NCBI RefSeq assembly: GCF_041765605.1
Contig: NZ_CP168900.1
Coordinates: 388,001-452,000 of the forward strand
Length of the DNA stretch: 64,000 bases
Direction of reading: 5' to 3'
From: Listeria monocytogenes
GTDB taxonomy: Bacteria > Bacillota > Bacilli > Lactobacillales > Listeriaceae
A model generated the notes under the pieces. The model was not told the DNA's origin and did no database searches. It saw only the letters and a program-made list of their open reading frames with translations. Shown in pieces: positions 1 through 8,949 of the stretch. Position 1 is the stretch's first letter, and each line of letters begins with the position of its first letter. The translations under genes were made by a program, and so were the position numbers.

Positions 1-12
1 GAGGTGAAACAA

Positions 13-393
13 TTGAAAAAATTAACAACAGAACAGTCTTTTGAATATTACCTTTCTTCGCTATGTATGTTAGGAATGCATACAATTAATTTATCCGACG
101 AAGAAATTGAATATGAAATATTTGAAGAGTTAGCAATTGATTATCCAGCTGCTTTGAGTCCATATACTAGGGAATTGTTGGTGGATAATGACATAATTGA
201 TAGAGAGCTTTCTTTACTAAGCAAGCAGCTGCAAACTAAACTTTTTGAACTTGATGGAGGAATTCTGTGGAATGTAAAAGCATTGAGAACAACGCCAGAA
301 TGGAAAGAGGTTTTACGATTATCTGATGAGATAAAGGGATTGATTCATCAACAATGGACAGATGAAGAGTTAGATTATTTATTGGGGAAATAG
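13..393 (+). CDS. hypothetical protein, acidic, AT-rich
   Basis: I do not recognise this protein of about 126 residues. It is acidic, predicted mostly helical, with no signal peptide, membrane segment or cysteine motif. The reading frame is open to the window edge and has a GTG at 4, but that GTG lies inside the GAGGTG at 1-6, which makes a good ribosome binding site six bases before the TTG at 13, so I chose TTG. The base composition is clearly more AT-rich than the sugar genes to the right. Small acidic helical proteins in variable Listeria loci are sometimes immunity proteins of toxin systems, but nothing here proves that; the upstream neighbour is outside the window. Confidence 0.6.
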   Translation: MKKLTTEQSFEYYLSSLCMLGMHTINLSDEEIEYEIFEELAIDYPAALSPYTRELLVDNDIIDRELSLLSKQLQTKLFELDGGILWNVKALRTTPEWKEVLRLSDEIKGLIHQQWTDEELDYLLGK

Positions 394-517
394 TTTCTTA
401 GTCTATGGAATTAGGTGTAAATTCTATGTGCTCTTTGAAAAAGGAATTGCCTACAATTAAGTGAATGCCAGAAACTGTTGATATTAAAAATTTAAATTTA
501 TAGAAGGAGGCTTTAAG

Positions 518-1345
518 TTGGTTAAAACAGGATACTTTAAAGTGAATGGTAAATACTCGTTTGTAGAGTATTATGAAGAGGTTCTTCTTGAAGAAATTTT
601 CAAATATATGCAACAAAGCAGGCTGGCTTTACATAGATTAAAAGAAATTAAAAGAATAGCAGAGTTATTAAGCTGGCATGATAATGATAAAAGTCAAAAA
701 TATTTACGAGAAACAAAAAAGTTGGAAACTAGAATGAAAGAGTTAGAAAAATTCTGGGGAATAGAAGATGAAATTTCTGAAAAAAGTTTTGATGATGGGA
801 CAACAATAGAAGTTTTAGATGTTATAGAAGAAATGGTAGAAAGCATTTATAAATATTTAGTTTTAAAACAAGATGCGGAAAAATTAACTATAGAATGGTT
901 GGATGAATTAATTTCATCAACTATGGGTATTCTTAGTAGTCTCCAAAAGAAGATAGGTAGAACAGCTGAAATCGGAAAGCATGCATTAAAAATAAATGAG
1001 ATTCAAAGAACTTTTAAAATTCTTCAACCCGCTGTATCGCCTAAGATTTTCTATCATATTAAAACTAATGATGCACAAATGAAAAAAGCTTTGTCTAGTT
1101 TATCTAAAAAGAAATGTCAGTATTTATATTTTGGTTTAATTGATTTTTCTGATGTAGTTGATCAGATGTATAATCGTTTAGAAGGATATGAAAAACTTAT
1201 ATATACGGCTTCAGATGATTTGCTGAAATACGAGTCTTTTGATGAAGAAAAGAAGAGAAACAGAATAATATTTGGGCTAACAATCGTTGCAACAATTGCA
1301 ACCATTTTACAAGTTTGGGATTTTGTACTTGGAATACTTACATAA
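518..1345 (+). CDS. hypothetical coiled-coil protein with C-terminal membrane anchor
   Basis: This is a 275-residue protein of unknown function. It starts at a TTG preceded by AGAAGGAGG at 502-510. Most of the chain is charged and helical with Lys/Glu-rich stretches likely to form coiled coils (roughly residues 30-90 and 120-170). The last 25 residues form one hydrophobic segment after a basic KKRNR cluster, so it looks tail-anchored with the bulk in the cytoplasm. The gene is AT-rich like the one before it, with a 124-bp gap between them that shows no terminator, so they could share a transcript. No enzyme motif was seen. It could belong to a defence or toxin-immunity island, but that is a guess. 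Confidence 0.65.
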   Translation: MVKTGYFKVNGKYSFVEYYEEVLLEEIFKYMQQSRLALHRLKEIKRIAELLSWHDNDKSQKYLRETKKLETRMKELEKFWGIEDEISEKSFDDGTTIEVLDVIEEMVESIYKYLVLKQDAEKLTIEWLDELISSTMGILSSLQKKIGRTAEIGKHALKINEIQRTFKILQPAVSPKIFYHIKTNDAQMKKALSSLSKKKCQYLYFGLIDFSDVVDQMYNRLEGYEKLIYTASDDLLKYESFDEEKKRNRIIFGLTIVATIATILQVWDFVLGILT

Positions 1346-1472
1346 ACACACAGCATCTTTATTATTAATAGAAGATATATTTTGCTTAAAAGGAAAACTA
1401 GATATATAGCAACTTCAAAGATATTTCATTCTGGATTTTTGAAATGAAAGATATTAAACAGGAGGATGGCAT

Positions 1473-1841
1473 ATGACTTCAAAACAATCAATCCAAAAAA
1501 CTCAACTTTCTAAAACAAAAAAACATACCCTAAAAGTAACCATAGATCGCCCTATAGGTTATACCGACAAATTCGGCAATGTCTATCCGCTGAATTATGG
1601 GTTTGTGGAAGGCGTCATTGGTGGTGACGGGGAAGAACAGGATGTGTATGTTTTATCGAGAAAGATTTCTGAGCCAATTGATACGTTTCAAGGAGATTTA
1701 ATTGCGGTGATTACCCGAAATGATGATGTGGAAGATAAATGGGTAGTCGCAGCCCCGAATGAGAATTTCACCATAGAGGAAATTAGAGAGAAAGTACATT
1801 TTATTGAGCAATATTTTGATTCGGAAATTAAATTGATTTAG
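1473..1841 (+). CDS. inorganic pyrophosphatase-like protein
   Basis: The 122-residue product resembles short bacterial proteins named inorganic pyrophosphatase. It carries the motif pattern IDRPIGY, then FGNVYPLNYGFVEG and GGDGEEQDVYV, reminiscent of the PLNYGFxxG and DxDxxDV regions of family I pyrophosphatases. The chain is much shorter than a classical family I enzyme (about 170-180 residues) and the metal-binding acid series is only partly visible, so activity is uncertain. The ATG at 1473 follows an excellent GGAGG at 1461-1465. The DUF6440 gene follows after 42 bp with its own strong binding site, so the two are probably co-transcribed. Confidence 0.65.
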   Translation: MTSKQSIQKTQLSKTKKHTLKVTIDRPIGYTDKFGNVYPLNYGFVEGVIGGDGEEQDVYVLSRKISEPIDTFQGDLIAVITRNDDVEDKWVVAAPNENFTIEEIREKVHFIEQYFDSEIKLI

Positions 1842-1883
1842 GGTGGAATAAAGCGTGCAACCTTAAAACAGGAGGCGGAAAAA

Positions 1884-2072
1884 ATGGAAGAAAGATTTGA
1901 AAAAATTTATACACAAGGGAAACTCAACATTATGGAAATTTGGGTTGATAAAGAAACCGGTGTGCAATATGTTTACCATTTGTCTGGTTATGCGGGTGGG
2001 ATGTCGCCGCTTTTGGACGTAGATGGGAAACCGTTACTTGCAGATTTATCTAAACTTAATGGCGCTGAGTAA
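1884..2072 (+). CDS. DUF6440 family small protein
   Basis: This 62-residue protein has the features of the DUF6440 family: an IMEIWVDKETGVQY segment, a conserved GYAGGMSPLLD turn and a short hydrophilic tail. The function of the family is not known. It has no signal peptide and is probably cytoplasmic. A strong AGGAGG site ends eight bases before the ATG. It lies just upstream of an intrinsic terminator at 2102-2145 and is therefore the last gene of the left-edge + strand group, facing the transketolase operon. Confidence 0.65.
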   Translation: MEERFEKIYTQGKLNIMEIWVDKETGVQYVYHLSGYAGGMSPLLDVDGKPLLADLSKLNGAE

Positions 2073-2101
2073 AGTGGAAAATTGATTTCTAATCAAATGA
2101 A

Positions 2102-2145
2102 AACAGGAATTCTCTATTTAGAAAGAAGAGGATTCCTGTTTTTTT
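2102..2145. terminator. intrinsic terminator between convergent units
   Basis: A perfect 9-bp stem, AACAGGAAT at 2102-2110 and ATTCCTGTT at 2132-2140, is followed by a T-run on the + strand. A-rich sequence before the left arm would let it also stop the minus-strand transketolase operon, whose last stop codon is at 2192. Confidence 0.7.
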
Positions 2146-2191
2146 ATGCCAAGTTACTTGATTGGTTACTGTTAAAAAGTTTATTCCATAC

Positions 2192-4189
2192 CTACAACTG
2201 CTTCAATGCAAGCTCCGTCAAATTCTCCACAGTAAATCCAAATCGCTCTGCTAGCTCGTCTCCCGGGCCTGACATACCAAATGAATCAATCGCGAGGATT
2301 TCGCCTGTGTCGCCGAGGTATTTGTGCCAGCCGTATGATGCGCCCATTTCTGCGGCGAAGCGTTTTTTCACTGCTTTTGGTAAAATGGACTCTTTATATT
2401 CGGGGCTTTGTTTGTCGAATAAATCAAAGCTTGGCATGCTGACTACGCGTGCGCCGAAGCCTTTTTTAGCGAGATTATCTCTGACAGCTGTCATTAGGTG
2501 TACTTCGGATCCAGAAGCGAGTAAGATAATATCTAGTTTATCAAGCGGGGAATCGGCTAAGATGTAAGCGCCTTTTGCAAGTCCGGTTTTCGCTTTTGCT
2601 GCGCTGTTTGGTAAAATTGGCAGGTTTTGGCGGCTAAGAACGAGCATGGTTGGTTGTTCTTTTTGAGTAAAGGCATAGCGGTATGCTTCTACGGTTTCGT
2701 TGCCGTCAGCTGGTCGGATGACGTGAAGTCCTGGCATGGCGCGGAAGGAAGCGAGATGCTCGATTGGTTCGTGCGTTGGACCGTCTTCACCGACCGCGAT
2801 AGAATCATGGGTCATAATGAAGGTGGATGGAATGCCCATTAAGGCTGCTGAACGAATCGCGGAACGTAGATAATCTGAGAATACGAAGAAGGTCGCGCCG
2901 AAAGCTTGAACTCCGCCGTGAAGCGTCATTCCGTTGACTGCTGCTCCCATTGCGAACTCACGGACGCCGAATGAGATGTTTTTGGCCGCATAGTTACTTG
3001 GAGCAAATCGTTCGCTAGCTTTTAAATGGGTTTTATTGGAGGAAGCTAAATCAGCCGCACCACCAAATAAGTTAGGCAGTTTTTTCTCCAATTCTTGTAG
3101 AACAATTCCTGATACTTCACGAGTTGCAACAGGTTTGTCCGCATTTTCATCGAAGACAGGAAGTTCTGCATCCCAATCCGTATCCAAATTATCATCCATT
3201 AATTGTTGCAAACTTTCTGCCAAGGCTGGATATTTTTGTTTGTAAGCATTGAATGTCCGGAGCCAGCTGCTTTCACTCGCGCGACCTTTAGAATGATAAA
3301 ATTCTTTTTGATTTTCGACAGTTTTTGGTAATTCAAAAGGTGGCATTTGCCAATCGTAAGCTTCTTTTGCTAGTTTGAGTTCTTTTTCGCCAAGTGGGGA
3401 GCCGTGTGCCGCTGATTTTCCGGCTTTTCCAGGGCTACCGTAACCGATGACCGTTTTCACTTCGATTAAAGTTGGGCGGGATTTCTCGGTTTTTGCAAGA
3501 TGGATTGCTGCATCAAGCGCATCTAAGTCGTTTCCGTCGTCCACACGTAGCGTTTGCCAACCAGCAGCTCGGAATCTAAGCTCGATGTCTTCTGAAAAAG
3601 ACTCGTTTAAATCGCCATCCAGTGAAATATCGTTTGAATCATATAAAACAACTAATTTTCCCAGTTTTAAATGGCCGGCAAGGGACGCGGCTTCGTAGGA
3701 AATGCCTTCCATCAAACAGCCGTCACCGCATAGCACATAGGTATTATGATCAACAACCGGGAATTCTGGTTGGTTAAATTTGGCGCCAAGGTGAGCCTCG
3801 GCCATTGCCATCCCAACTCCCATTGCGAAACCTTGACCAAGTGGACCGGTAGTTGCATCGACACCAACCGTATGACCAAATTCAGGATGACCGGGCGTTT
3901 TACTGCCAGTTTGGCGGAAGTTTTTCAGCTCGCTCATTGGTAAATCATAACCAAATAGATGTAGCAAACTATAAAGCATTGCCGAACCGTGACCCGCTGA
4001 CAAGACGAAGCGATCGCGGTTAAACCAAGTTGGGTGTTCTGGGTTGAATTTTAAATGATTTTTCCAAAGCGAGAAAGCCATTGGTGCGGCTCCCATCGGC
4101 AAACCGGGATGTCCGGAGTTCGCTTTTTCAATCATATCCATTGATAATACGCGAATCGAGTTAACCATTTGTTCATCAATTCTGCTCAT
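2192..4189 (-). CDS. tkt: transketolase
   Basis: This is a full-length transketolase of 665 residues, transferring two-carbon ketol units between sugar phosphates with thiamine diphosphate and Mg2+. The N-terminal ThDP domain shows [21 protein letters not shown] and the GDGCLMEG...DSNDISLDG metal/pyrophosphate region. The pyrimidine domain has [11 protein letters not shown] and [10 protein letters not shown], with the [17 protein letters not shown] loop that carries substrate-binding histidines. The gene is the last of the ten-gene minus operon and begins one base after the stop of the aldolase gene. Listeria normally has another transketolase elsewhere, so this copy is probably dedicated to the operon's substrate, for example feeding a tetrose phosphate into the pentose phosphate pathway. 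Confidence 0.93.
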   Translation of the reverse strand: MSRIDEQMVNSIRVLSMDMIEKANSGHPGLPMGAAPMAFSLWKNHLKFNPEHPTWFNRDRFVLSAGHGSAMLYSLLHLFGYDLPMSELKNFRQTGSKTPGHPEFGHTVGVDATTGPLGQGFAMGVGMAMAEAHLGAKFNQPEFPVVDHNTYVLCGDGCLMEGISYEAASLAGHLKLGKLVVLYDSNDISLDGDLNESFSEDIELRFRAAGWQTLRVDDGNDLDALDAAIHLAKTEKSRPTLIEVKTVIGYGSPGKAGKSAAHGSPLGEKELKLAKEAYDWQMPPFELPKTVENQKEFYHSKGRASESSWLRTFNAYKQKYPALAESLQQLMDDNLDTDWDAELPVFDENADKPVATREVSGIVLQELEKKLPNLFGGAADLASSNKTHLKASERFAPSNYAAKNISFGVREFAMGAAVNGMTLHGGVQAFGATFFVFSDYLRSAIRSAALMGIPSTFIMTHDSIAVGEDGPTHEPIEHLASFRAMPGLHVIRPADGNETVEAYRYAFTQKEQPTMLVLSRQNLPILPNSAAKAKTGLAKGAYILADSPLDKLDIILLASGSEVHLMTAVRDNLAKKGFGARVVSMPSFDLFDKQSPEYKESILPKAVKKRFAAEMGASYGWHKYLGDTGEILAIDSFGMSGPGDELAERFGFTVENLTELALKQL

Positions 4190-4190
4190 A

Positions 4191-4847
4191 TTAATTGCCT
4201 TCTTTCTGACTGAACGCTTCCCAATCTTTTAAAAATCCTTCAATACCTTTATCAGTCAAAGGATGAGACCAAAGTTTCGGGAAAAGGCTTCCTGGGATAG
4301 TCGCGATATGTGCTCCGGCTTCAGCGGCTTCTTCTAAATGCCCGATATGGCGGATACTTGCTGAAATGATTTCTGCTTTTAGACCATAATTATCAAGCAC
4401 TTTTTTCAAGTTTTTAATTAAAATCATTCCGTCTGTACCAATATCATCTAGTCTTCCTAAGAACGGGCTAATATAAGTCGCGCCAGCTTTTGCAGCCATT
4501 AATCCTTGGGAAACAGTGAAAATAAGCGTAACATTTGTTTTAATGCCTTCAGCTGTGAGGGTATGGACTGCTTTTAAACCTTCTTCCGTCATAGGAATTT
4601 TTACTACTACATTTGGCGCCCATTTTGCTAGAATTCGAGCTTCTTCTACCATTTTGTCTGCTTCGAGGCCGATAACTTCTGCGCTAACTGGGCCGTCTAC
4701 GATAGAACAAATTTCTTTGATTACTTCTTCAAATGGTCGACCTTCTTTTGCGATGATGGTTGGGTTGGTTGTTACACCGTCCACTAAACCAAGTTCGCTA
4801 ATTCGTTTTATTTCCGATACGCTTGCTGTGTCCAAGAAAAATTTCAT
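4191..4847 (-). CDS. transaldolase / fructose-6-phosphate aldolase-like (TalC family)
   Basis: The 218-residue product belongs to the small transaldolase family that includes MipB/FsaA and TalC. The start is typical ([13 protein letters not shown]), with [13 protein letters not shown] next and the Schiff-base lysine in [10 protein letters not shown] near residue 85. C-terminal IASIR...[12 protein letters not shown]-like segments complete the barrel; the tail matches the family length. Members act as transaldolase (sedoheptulose-7-P and glyceraldehyde-3-P) or cleave fructose-6-P to dihydroxyacetone and glyceraldehyde-3-P; sequence alone does not decide which. Being next to the dihydroxyacetone kinase genes makes a dihydroxyacetone-producing aldolase attractive, while the adjacent transketolase favours transaldolase. 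It is one base from tkt and surely co-translated in the same operon. Confidence 0.88.
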
Positions 4848-4893
4848 TATTTACTCGCTCCATTCTCTCAGCTGAACTTTAAAGCTGAATACT

Positions 4894-5658
4894 TTATTTA
4901 ATCGTATAACCGCCGTCGATAATAAGGTTTTCCCCAGTTATTAGGCTCGCTGCGTCACTTACTAAAAAGAGGGCGCATGCGGCAACTTCTTCTGGATAAC
5001 CAAATCTACCAGCTGGAATTAATTTTTTCATGTCTTCGCCGACTTGACCTGCCCAAGCTTTTTTGCCTAGTTCCGTCAAGATAACGGTTGGGGAAATCGC
5101 ATTGACATTAATGTTGTAAGGCGCCCATTCCATTGCTAGCACTTGCGTCATAGAAACAATCGCTGCTTTACTAGCGCAGTAAGCAACGTGTTTATCAAGT
5201 GCGATGACAGAAGCTTGAGAGGCCATATTAACGATTTTTCCGCCGCCAGTTGCAATCATTTCGCGACCGATAATTTGCGCCATTAGGAACGAACCTTTTA
5301 AGTTCAGTTCCATTGTTTTATCCCAGTATTCTTCTGGTAAATCTTCTGCTTTTTCGAGAAGTGCGACACCAGCTGAATTGGCCAAAATATCGATTTTTGG
5401 ATAGACTTTTTTGATTTCGGCAACGACTTTTTCGATGTTTTCTTTCTTAGTAATATCGACTTGGAGTGCGAGCGTTCTTGATGGGTTGATTTTTGCTGCG
5501 ACATCTTTTACATCTTCTTTAATATCAAGCAAGACAACATAAGCTCCTTTTTCGGAAAAAAGTTCTGCCATTGCTTTACCAATCCCGCTTGCTGCCCCAG
5601 TTACCACGGCTACTTTGTCTGTAATGTTAAAATCTTTATCAAAACCTTTAAAAGTCAT
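4894..5658 (-). CDS. SDR-family polyol dehydrogenase, threitol/erythritol dehydrogenase-like
   Basis: This 254-residue protein is a classical short-chain dehydrogenase/reductase using NAD(P). It shows the cofactor motif VTGAASGIG near residue 20, the NSAGVA segment, the catalytic serine in NMASQAS, the YCASK catalytic Tyr and Lys, and the C-terminal GENLIIDGG signature. The Asp after the second beta strand (LLDIKED) suggests NAD preference. Listeria proteins of this kind are often named D-threitol dehydrogenase by comparison with mycobacterial DthD; I infer a polyol-oxidising first step that makes a ketose such as erythrulose or dihydroxyacetone. It starts at ATG 5658 after a GGAGG and sits between the rpiB-like and talC-like genes of the operon. 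Confidence 0.85.
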   Translation of the reverse strand: MTFKGFDKDFNITDKVAVVTGAASGIGKAMAELFSEKGAYVVLLDIKEDVKDVAAKINPSRTLALQVDITKKENIEKVVAEIKKVYPKIDILANSAGVALLEKAEDLPEEYWDKTMELNLKGSFLMAQIIGREMIATGGGKIVNMASQASVIALDKHVAYCASKAAIVSMTQVLAMEWAPYNINVNAISPTVILTELGKKAWAGQVGEDMKKLIPAGRFGYPEEVAACALFLVSDAASLITGENLIIDGGYTIK

Positions 5659-5682
5659 TTTTCATTACCTCCAATAAATTTT

Positions 5683-6129
5683 TTATCTATTTTTTTGGTC
5701 GATTTCTTCCATTAAATCTACTTTTGCTTGGGAGCGTCCGCCCGAAAAGTCGCTATCCAGCCATGTATCAAGTAGAGATACGGCAAGGGATGGCCCGATA
5801 ACTAGGGCGCCCATGGTCATAATATGTGCATCGTTACTTTTTCTTGCACGTTCTGCTGAATACGAATCATGAATTTGTGCTGCGCGAATGCCGTGAATTT
5901 TGTTTGCTGTAATGGCCATTCCAATACCTGTACCGCAAATGAGAATCCCCCGGTCAAAATCGTTATTTTTTACTTCTAGCGCTACTTTTTCGGCAATGCT
6001 TGGATAAAGTACCTTTTCATCTTCAAAACTGCCGAAATCAGTAAACTCGATATTTTTCTCCTTTAAACGTGCGATCAGGGTTTGTTTTAATTCGTAACCC
6101 ATTTCGTCACAACCAATTGCGATTTTCAT
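5683..6129 (-). CDS. rpiB: RpiB/LacAB-type sugar-phosphate isomerase
   Basis: The 148-residue product is an RpiB/LacA/LacB family isomerase. It shows the N-terminal IAIGCDEMGYELK phosphate region, the catalytic Cys in LICGTGIGMAI near residue 66, and ANKIHGIRAA with HDSYSAERARKSNDAHIMTMG. In classical RpiB the early motif is usually GCDHAG, while here it is GCDEMG, so the usual ring-opening His is replaced. Family members act on ribose-5-P, allose-6-P, galactose-6-P or tetrulose-4-P (EryI/DerI). Its position among tim-like, SDR and dihydroxyacetone/erythrulose kinase-like genes suggests a tetrose phosphate isomerase rather than a housekeeping ribose-5-phosphate isomerase. Start ATG 6129 follows GGATGAG. 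Confidence 0.85.
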   Translation of the reverse strand: MKIAIGCDEMGYELKQTLIARLKEKNIEFTDFGSFEDEKVLYPSIAEKVALEVKNNDFDRGILICGTGIGMAITANKIHGIRAAQIHDSYSAERARKSNDAHIMTMGALVIGPSLAVSLLDTWLDSDFSGGRSQAKVDLMEEIDQKNR

Positions 6130-6135
6130 ACTAAC

Positions 6136-6900
6136 TCATCCTTTCGTTTTGCTAACAATAGAAACAATGTCGGCAAAATTTTGCGGTTTATGGCCAAATC
6201 TTCCGACGAATAAACCATCGACATTTTTTTGACGGACAATTTCTGCGGCGTTTTCCTTGCTGACCGAGCCACCGTAAATAATTCTTACGAGCGTTTCATC
6301 GCCGCCTAGTTCGCGAATAATTTCTCGCAAAGCTTGATGAGCGCTTTCGATGTAACTGGTGTCAGCGGAATTTGCCTTACCAATTGCCCATTCTGGTTCA
6401 TAAGCCAGAACAACATTTTTAAATTGTGCTACTTGAATGGTGTTAAACAGCGCTTCGATTTGTTTGTGAAGGGCGCTTTTCAACTCGTTTGTATCATTCG
6501 CGCGAAGGCTTTCCCCAACGCATACGACAGGAGTGATTTCTTCGTCCAGCGCTAGTTTAATTTTTTTCGCTATCTCGCTAGTTTTCTCGTGAAAAAGGTT
6601 TTTGCGTTCTGCGTGACCAATTTCGACATAGTTCGCGTTTAAGTCAATGATAGATTCCACCGAAAATTCACCAGTTAGCGGGCCGGATTTCTCCGGCGCC
6701 ATATTTTGTGGACCAAAGCCAAATGATGTCCCCGCTAAAAGGTTGGCGGTCGTTTCGAGTGTGCCCATAGAAGGAAAGATAAACGTATCCACATCAGAAA
6801 AATTTTCAAGAAGAGGGATAGTCGCTTCTAACCATTCAGATGTCTGAGCCCGAGTGTTAATATAGTTTTTCATATTAATTCCAACTAAGGGTTTACGCAT
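6136..6900 (-). CDS. triosephosphate isomerase-like protein (possible tetrulose-phosphate isomerase)
   Basis: This 254-residue TIM-barrel protein has the triosephosphate isomerase layout: NMKNY with the substrate-binding Asn and Lys, the catalytic His in IGHAERK, the catalytic Glu in AYEPEWAIGK and the phosphate loop IYGGSV. Three positions differ from ordinary housekeeping enzymes, where NWKMN, IGHSERR and YEPVWAIGTG are usual. Homologues in erythritol and threitol pathways (EryH, LerI) are TIM-like and interconvert tetrulose phosphates. With a glycolytic tpiA expected elsewhere in the genome, I think this copy serves the operon. It is translated four bases upstream of nothing else and its stop lies 6 bp before the rpiB-like start. 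Confidence 0.85.
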   Translation of the reverse strand: MRKPLVGINMKNYINTRAQTSEWLEATIPLLENFSDVDTFIFPSMGTLETTANLLAGTSFGFGPQNMAPEKSGPLTGEFSVESIIDLNANYVEIGHAERKNLFHEKTSEIAKKIKLALDEEITPVVCVGESLRANDTNELKSALHKQIEALFNTIQVAQFKNVVLAYEPEWAIGKANSADTSYIESAHQALREIIRELGGDETLVRIIYGGSVSKENAAEIVRQKNVDGLFVGRFGHKPQNFADIVSIVSKTKG

Positions 6901-6903
6901 AAA

Positions 6904-7554
6904 TCAGACCGCCTTTTTTAAATTTTCTAAAATGACATTCATTAACATCCAAGACGATTCAGAGCCAGGATCAAGATGACCGATTGCTCGTTCGCCAAGT
7001 CTTAGTGCGCGACCTTTCTTAGCAATAAGTGGGATAGTGGACTGAGCGCCAGCATGCATAGCATCTACAAATGCGGAAAAAGTTTCGATTGGATCTGCAT
7101 TTGCATCTCGATTTTGAAGCACTTCCACGCCAGGCAAGAAGGCGTCCATCATCGTTTTATCACCAAGTTCGGCTTTTCCGCGATGTTGAACCGCAGCGGC
7201 CCCATTTATAATCATGCCGCAAAGCTCGTCGAAGTTAACCTCCGTTTTCCCAGGAACATCAGCGCCACATTTCATAAAGAAACTGCCGTAAAGTGGGCCA
7301 GATGCGCCGCCAACTTTTCCAAGGAGAATCATTCCGGATTTTTTAAGCAACGTTGCAATATCGGGAGAAGCAGTGAGTAATTCGTCTAATTGTTTGTTCA
7401 CTTCACGAAAGCCAATACTAAGATTGATTCCGTGGTCGCCGTCTCCAATATCCGAGTCCAGTCCGGTTAAGTAATCACGTTCTTTTTCAATTAGCGCTCC
7501 CATGTCCTGTAAAACGTGGCCGAAAAAAGCGCTATCCATAACTAATTCGCTCAT
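6904..7554 (-). CDS. dhaL: dihydroxyacetone kinase-type ADP-binding subunit DhaL
   Basis: The 216-residue protein is the nucleotide-binding DhaL subunit of a PTS-dependent ketose kinase. The metal/ADP motif DSDIGDGDHGINLSIG is visible near residues 30-45, followed by GKVGGASGPLYGSFF and the C-terminal lid segment KKGRALRLGERAIGHLDPGS. In the family, DhaL keeps ADP permanently bound and is rephosphorylated by DhaM, then passes phosphate to the substrate held by DhaK. All three genes are in this operon, so the kinase is phosphoenolpyruvate-driven. A good GGAGG precedes ATG 7554. The substrate could be dihydroxyacetone or a related ketose such as erythrulose. Confidence 0.93.
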   Translation of the reverse strand: MSELVMDSAFFGHVLQDMGALIEKERDYLTGLDSDIGDGDHGINLSIGFREVNKQLDELLTASPDIATLLKKSGMILLGKVGGASGPLYGSFFMKCGADVPGKTEVNFDELCGMIINGAAAVQHRGKAELGDKTMMDAFLPGVEVLQNRDANADPIETFSAFVDAMHAGAQSTIPLIAKKGRALRLGERAIGHLDPGSESSWMLMNVILENLKKAV

Positions 7555-7575
7555 TTTTATTCCTCCAGTAGTAAT

Positions 7576-8571
7576 TTAGTCCACTTTGAAATATGGTGTG
7601 TCGCACGGTGTATCTAAAAGGTCTTTCAGTTCATCGTCTAAACGAACTAGTGTAATCGACATACCAATCATATCCATCGAAGTCGCGTAGTTCCCAACAA
7701 GTGGGTTATGAATATGCACGCCTTTTTCTTTCAAAATTTCATCGACGCGGCGATAACAAATATATTGATCCATCACTGGTAAACCGCCAAGTCCATTAAT
7801 AAGTACATGTACTTCTTCATCCGCAGTTAATTTCATTTCTTCTATAAGATAGCCCATAATTTGGTCAACTACTTTATCAGCTGGTTCGATGGAAGTACGT
7901 TTGATTCCTGGTTCACCGTGAATCCCCATACCAACTTCCATTTCGCCTTCTTTCATTTCGAAAATAGCTTTACCAGTTACAGGAAGAGTAGAAGAAGAAA
8001 GCGCAACGCCCATCGAGAACGTATTAGCATTTGCTTTTTCAGCAGCTTGTTTCACCGCATCTAAATCAAGTCCTTTTGCTGCTGCAGATGCCGCTGCTTT
8101 AAATACAATTAAGTCACCAGCCACACCACGACGATCTTCTACATTTTCAGCAGAGTAAATATCATCTGTTACAAGCACTGTTTCAACGCGAATACCGTCG
8201 TCCGCAGCCATTTCAGCGCCCATATCGAAGTTCATCACATCGCCAGCATAATTTCCGTACATATATAGACAACCTTTACCGCTATCAACGGCTTTTACCG
8301 CGTTATAACAAGGTTCTGGAGAAGGGGAAGTATTAATGTTCCCAACTACCGCCGCATCCGCGAAATCTTTCCCAACATAACCAAGGAAAAGTGGTTCATG
8401 ACCAGAACCGCCACCAACAATAATCCGCACACGGGGTTCTTCGCTCATTTGTTTGCTTACGATTACTCGCTTATCATTTTCTGCAAAATCTACGTATTTC
8501 CCTTGTGCCGCAACATAACCAGCTAACATTTCTTCTACTGCTTCATACCCATCATTCACTAAACGTCTCAT
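7576..8571 (-). CDS. dhaK: dihydroxyacetone kinase-type substrate-binding subunit DhaK
   Basis: This 331-residue protein is the substrate subunit of the kinase. It shows GGGSGHEPLFLGYVG near residue 55, the VGNINTSPSP loop, YMYGNYAGDVMNFDMG, and the covalent substrate histidine in MGIHGEPG near residue 218. The family binds its keto substrate as a hemiaminal to that histidine. The length is right for DhaK alone, without a fused ATP domain, which agrees with the separate DhaL and DhaM genes. AAGGAGG lies seven bases upstream of ATG 8571. It is preceded by the two small membrane proteins, which suggests that what they carry becomes the kinase substrate, directly or after oxidation by the SDR. 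Confidence 0.93.
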   Translation of the reverse strand: MRRLVNDGYEAVEEMLAGYVAAQGKYVDFAENDKRVIVSKQMSEEPRVRIIVGGGSGHEPLFLGYVGKDFADAAVVGNINTSPSPEPCYNAVKAVDSGKGCLYMYGNYAGDVMNFDMGAEMAADDGIRVETVLVTDDIYSAENVEDRRGVAGDLIVFKAAASAAAKGLDLDAVKQAAEKANANTFSMGVALSSSTLPVTGKAIFEMKEGEMEVGMGIHGEPGIKRTSIEPADKVVDQIMGYLIEEMKLTADEEVHVLINGLGGLPVMDQYICYRRVDEILKEKGVHIHNPLVGNYATSMDMIGMSITLVRLDDELKDLLDTPCDTPYFKVD

Positions 8572-8592
8572 TTTTCTTCCTCCTTCATATTT

Positions 8593-8934
8593 TTATAAGA
8601 ATAGTGATAGTAAAAATCCGCCAAGCACGCCGCCAACTACAGCTGCTGCCAAATTGACTATCGATTTAGAAAATTTACCGCCTGTTAAAAGGGAAGCTGT
8701 GAATACACCAATACCAGCTGCAACCGCCATATCTACCCAAACTGTTCCAGATTGATAGATCATTGATTTTGGAATACCATGATTAATTGTCCAAACTGTA
8801 CCAACGATAAATGCTGCTGCCATCCAACCTCCGATAGCGCCCCATTCATCAACCATTTTTCCCCACATCATTCGAATAGCAAAAGGGAATAAAAAGCCAC
8901 CTGCAATCGTTGCTAATGCAATACCAATGCTCAT
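8593..8934 (-). CDS. small membrane protein, putative glycerol/polyol transporter subunit (Lin0368-like)
   Basis: The 113-residue product is almost entirely hydrophobic with three or four predicted membrane segments and no signal peptide. A GAIGGWMAAAFIVGTVW segment followed by an NH pair and VDMAVAAGIG is visible. The neighbouring gene at 8950-9381 has the same pattern (GIFGGYLAAFIIIGPMW, NH, VDMAVGIGI), so the two are paralogues and probably form a heteromeric complex. I recall families of this type named putative glycerol transporter subunit in Listeria; no experimental proof is known to me. The location between dhaK and dhaM supports polyol or ketose uptake. Confidence 0.75.
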   Translation of the reverse strand: MSIGIALATIAGGFLFPFAIRMMWGKMVDEWGAIGGWMAAAFIVGTVWTINHGIPKSMIYQSGTVWVDMAVAAGIGVFTASLLTGGKFSKSIVNLAAAVVGGVLGGFLLSLFL

Positions 8935-8949
8935 TATTTACACTCCTTT

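Noticed and set aside
398-616. 72-codon minus-strand frame opposite the coiled-coil gene start
   Set aside because: It overlaps the well-supported + strand start with a perfect ribosome site and has no such site itself; the product has no family resemblance.
2082-3943. Several + strand frames opposite the transketolase gene
   Set aside because: They are antisense shadows of a conserved full-length enzyme and lack ribosome sites.
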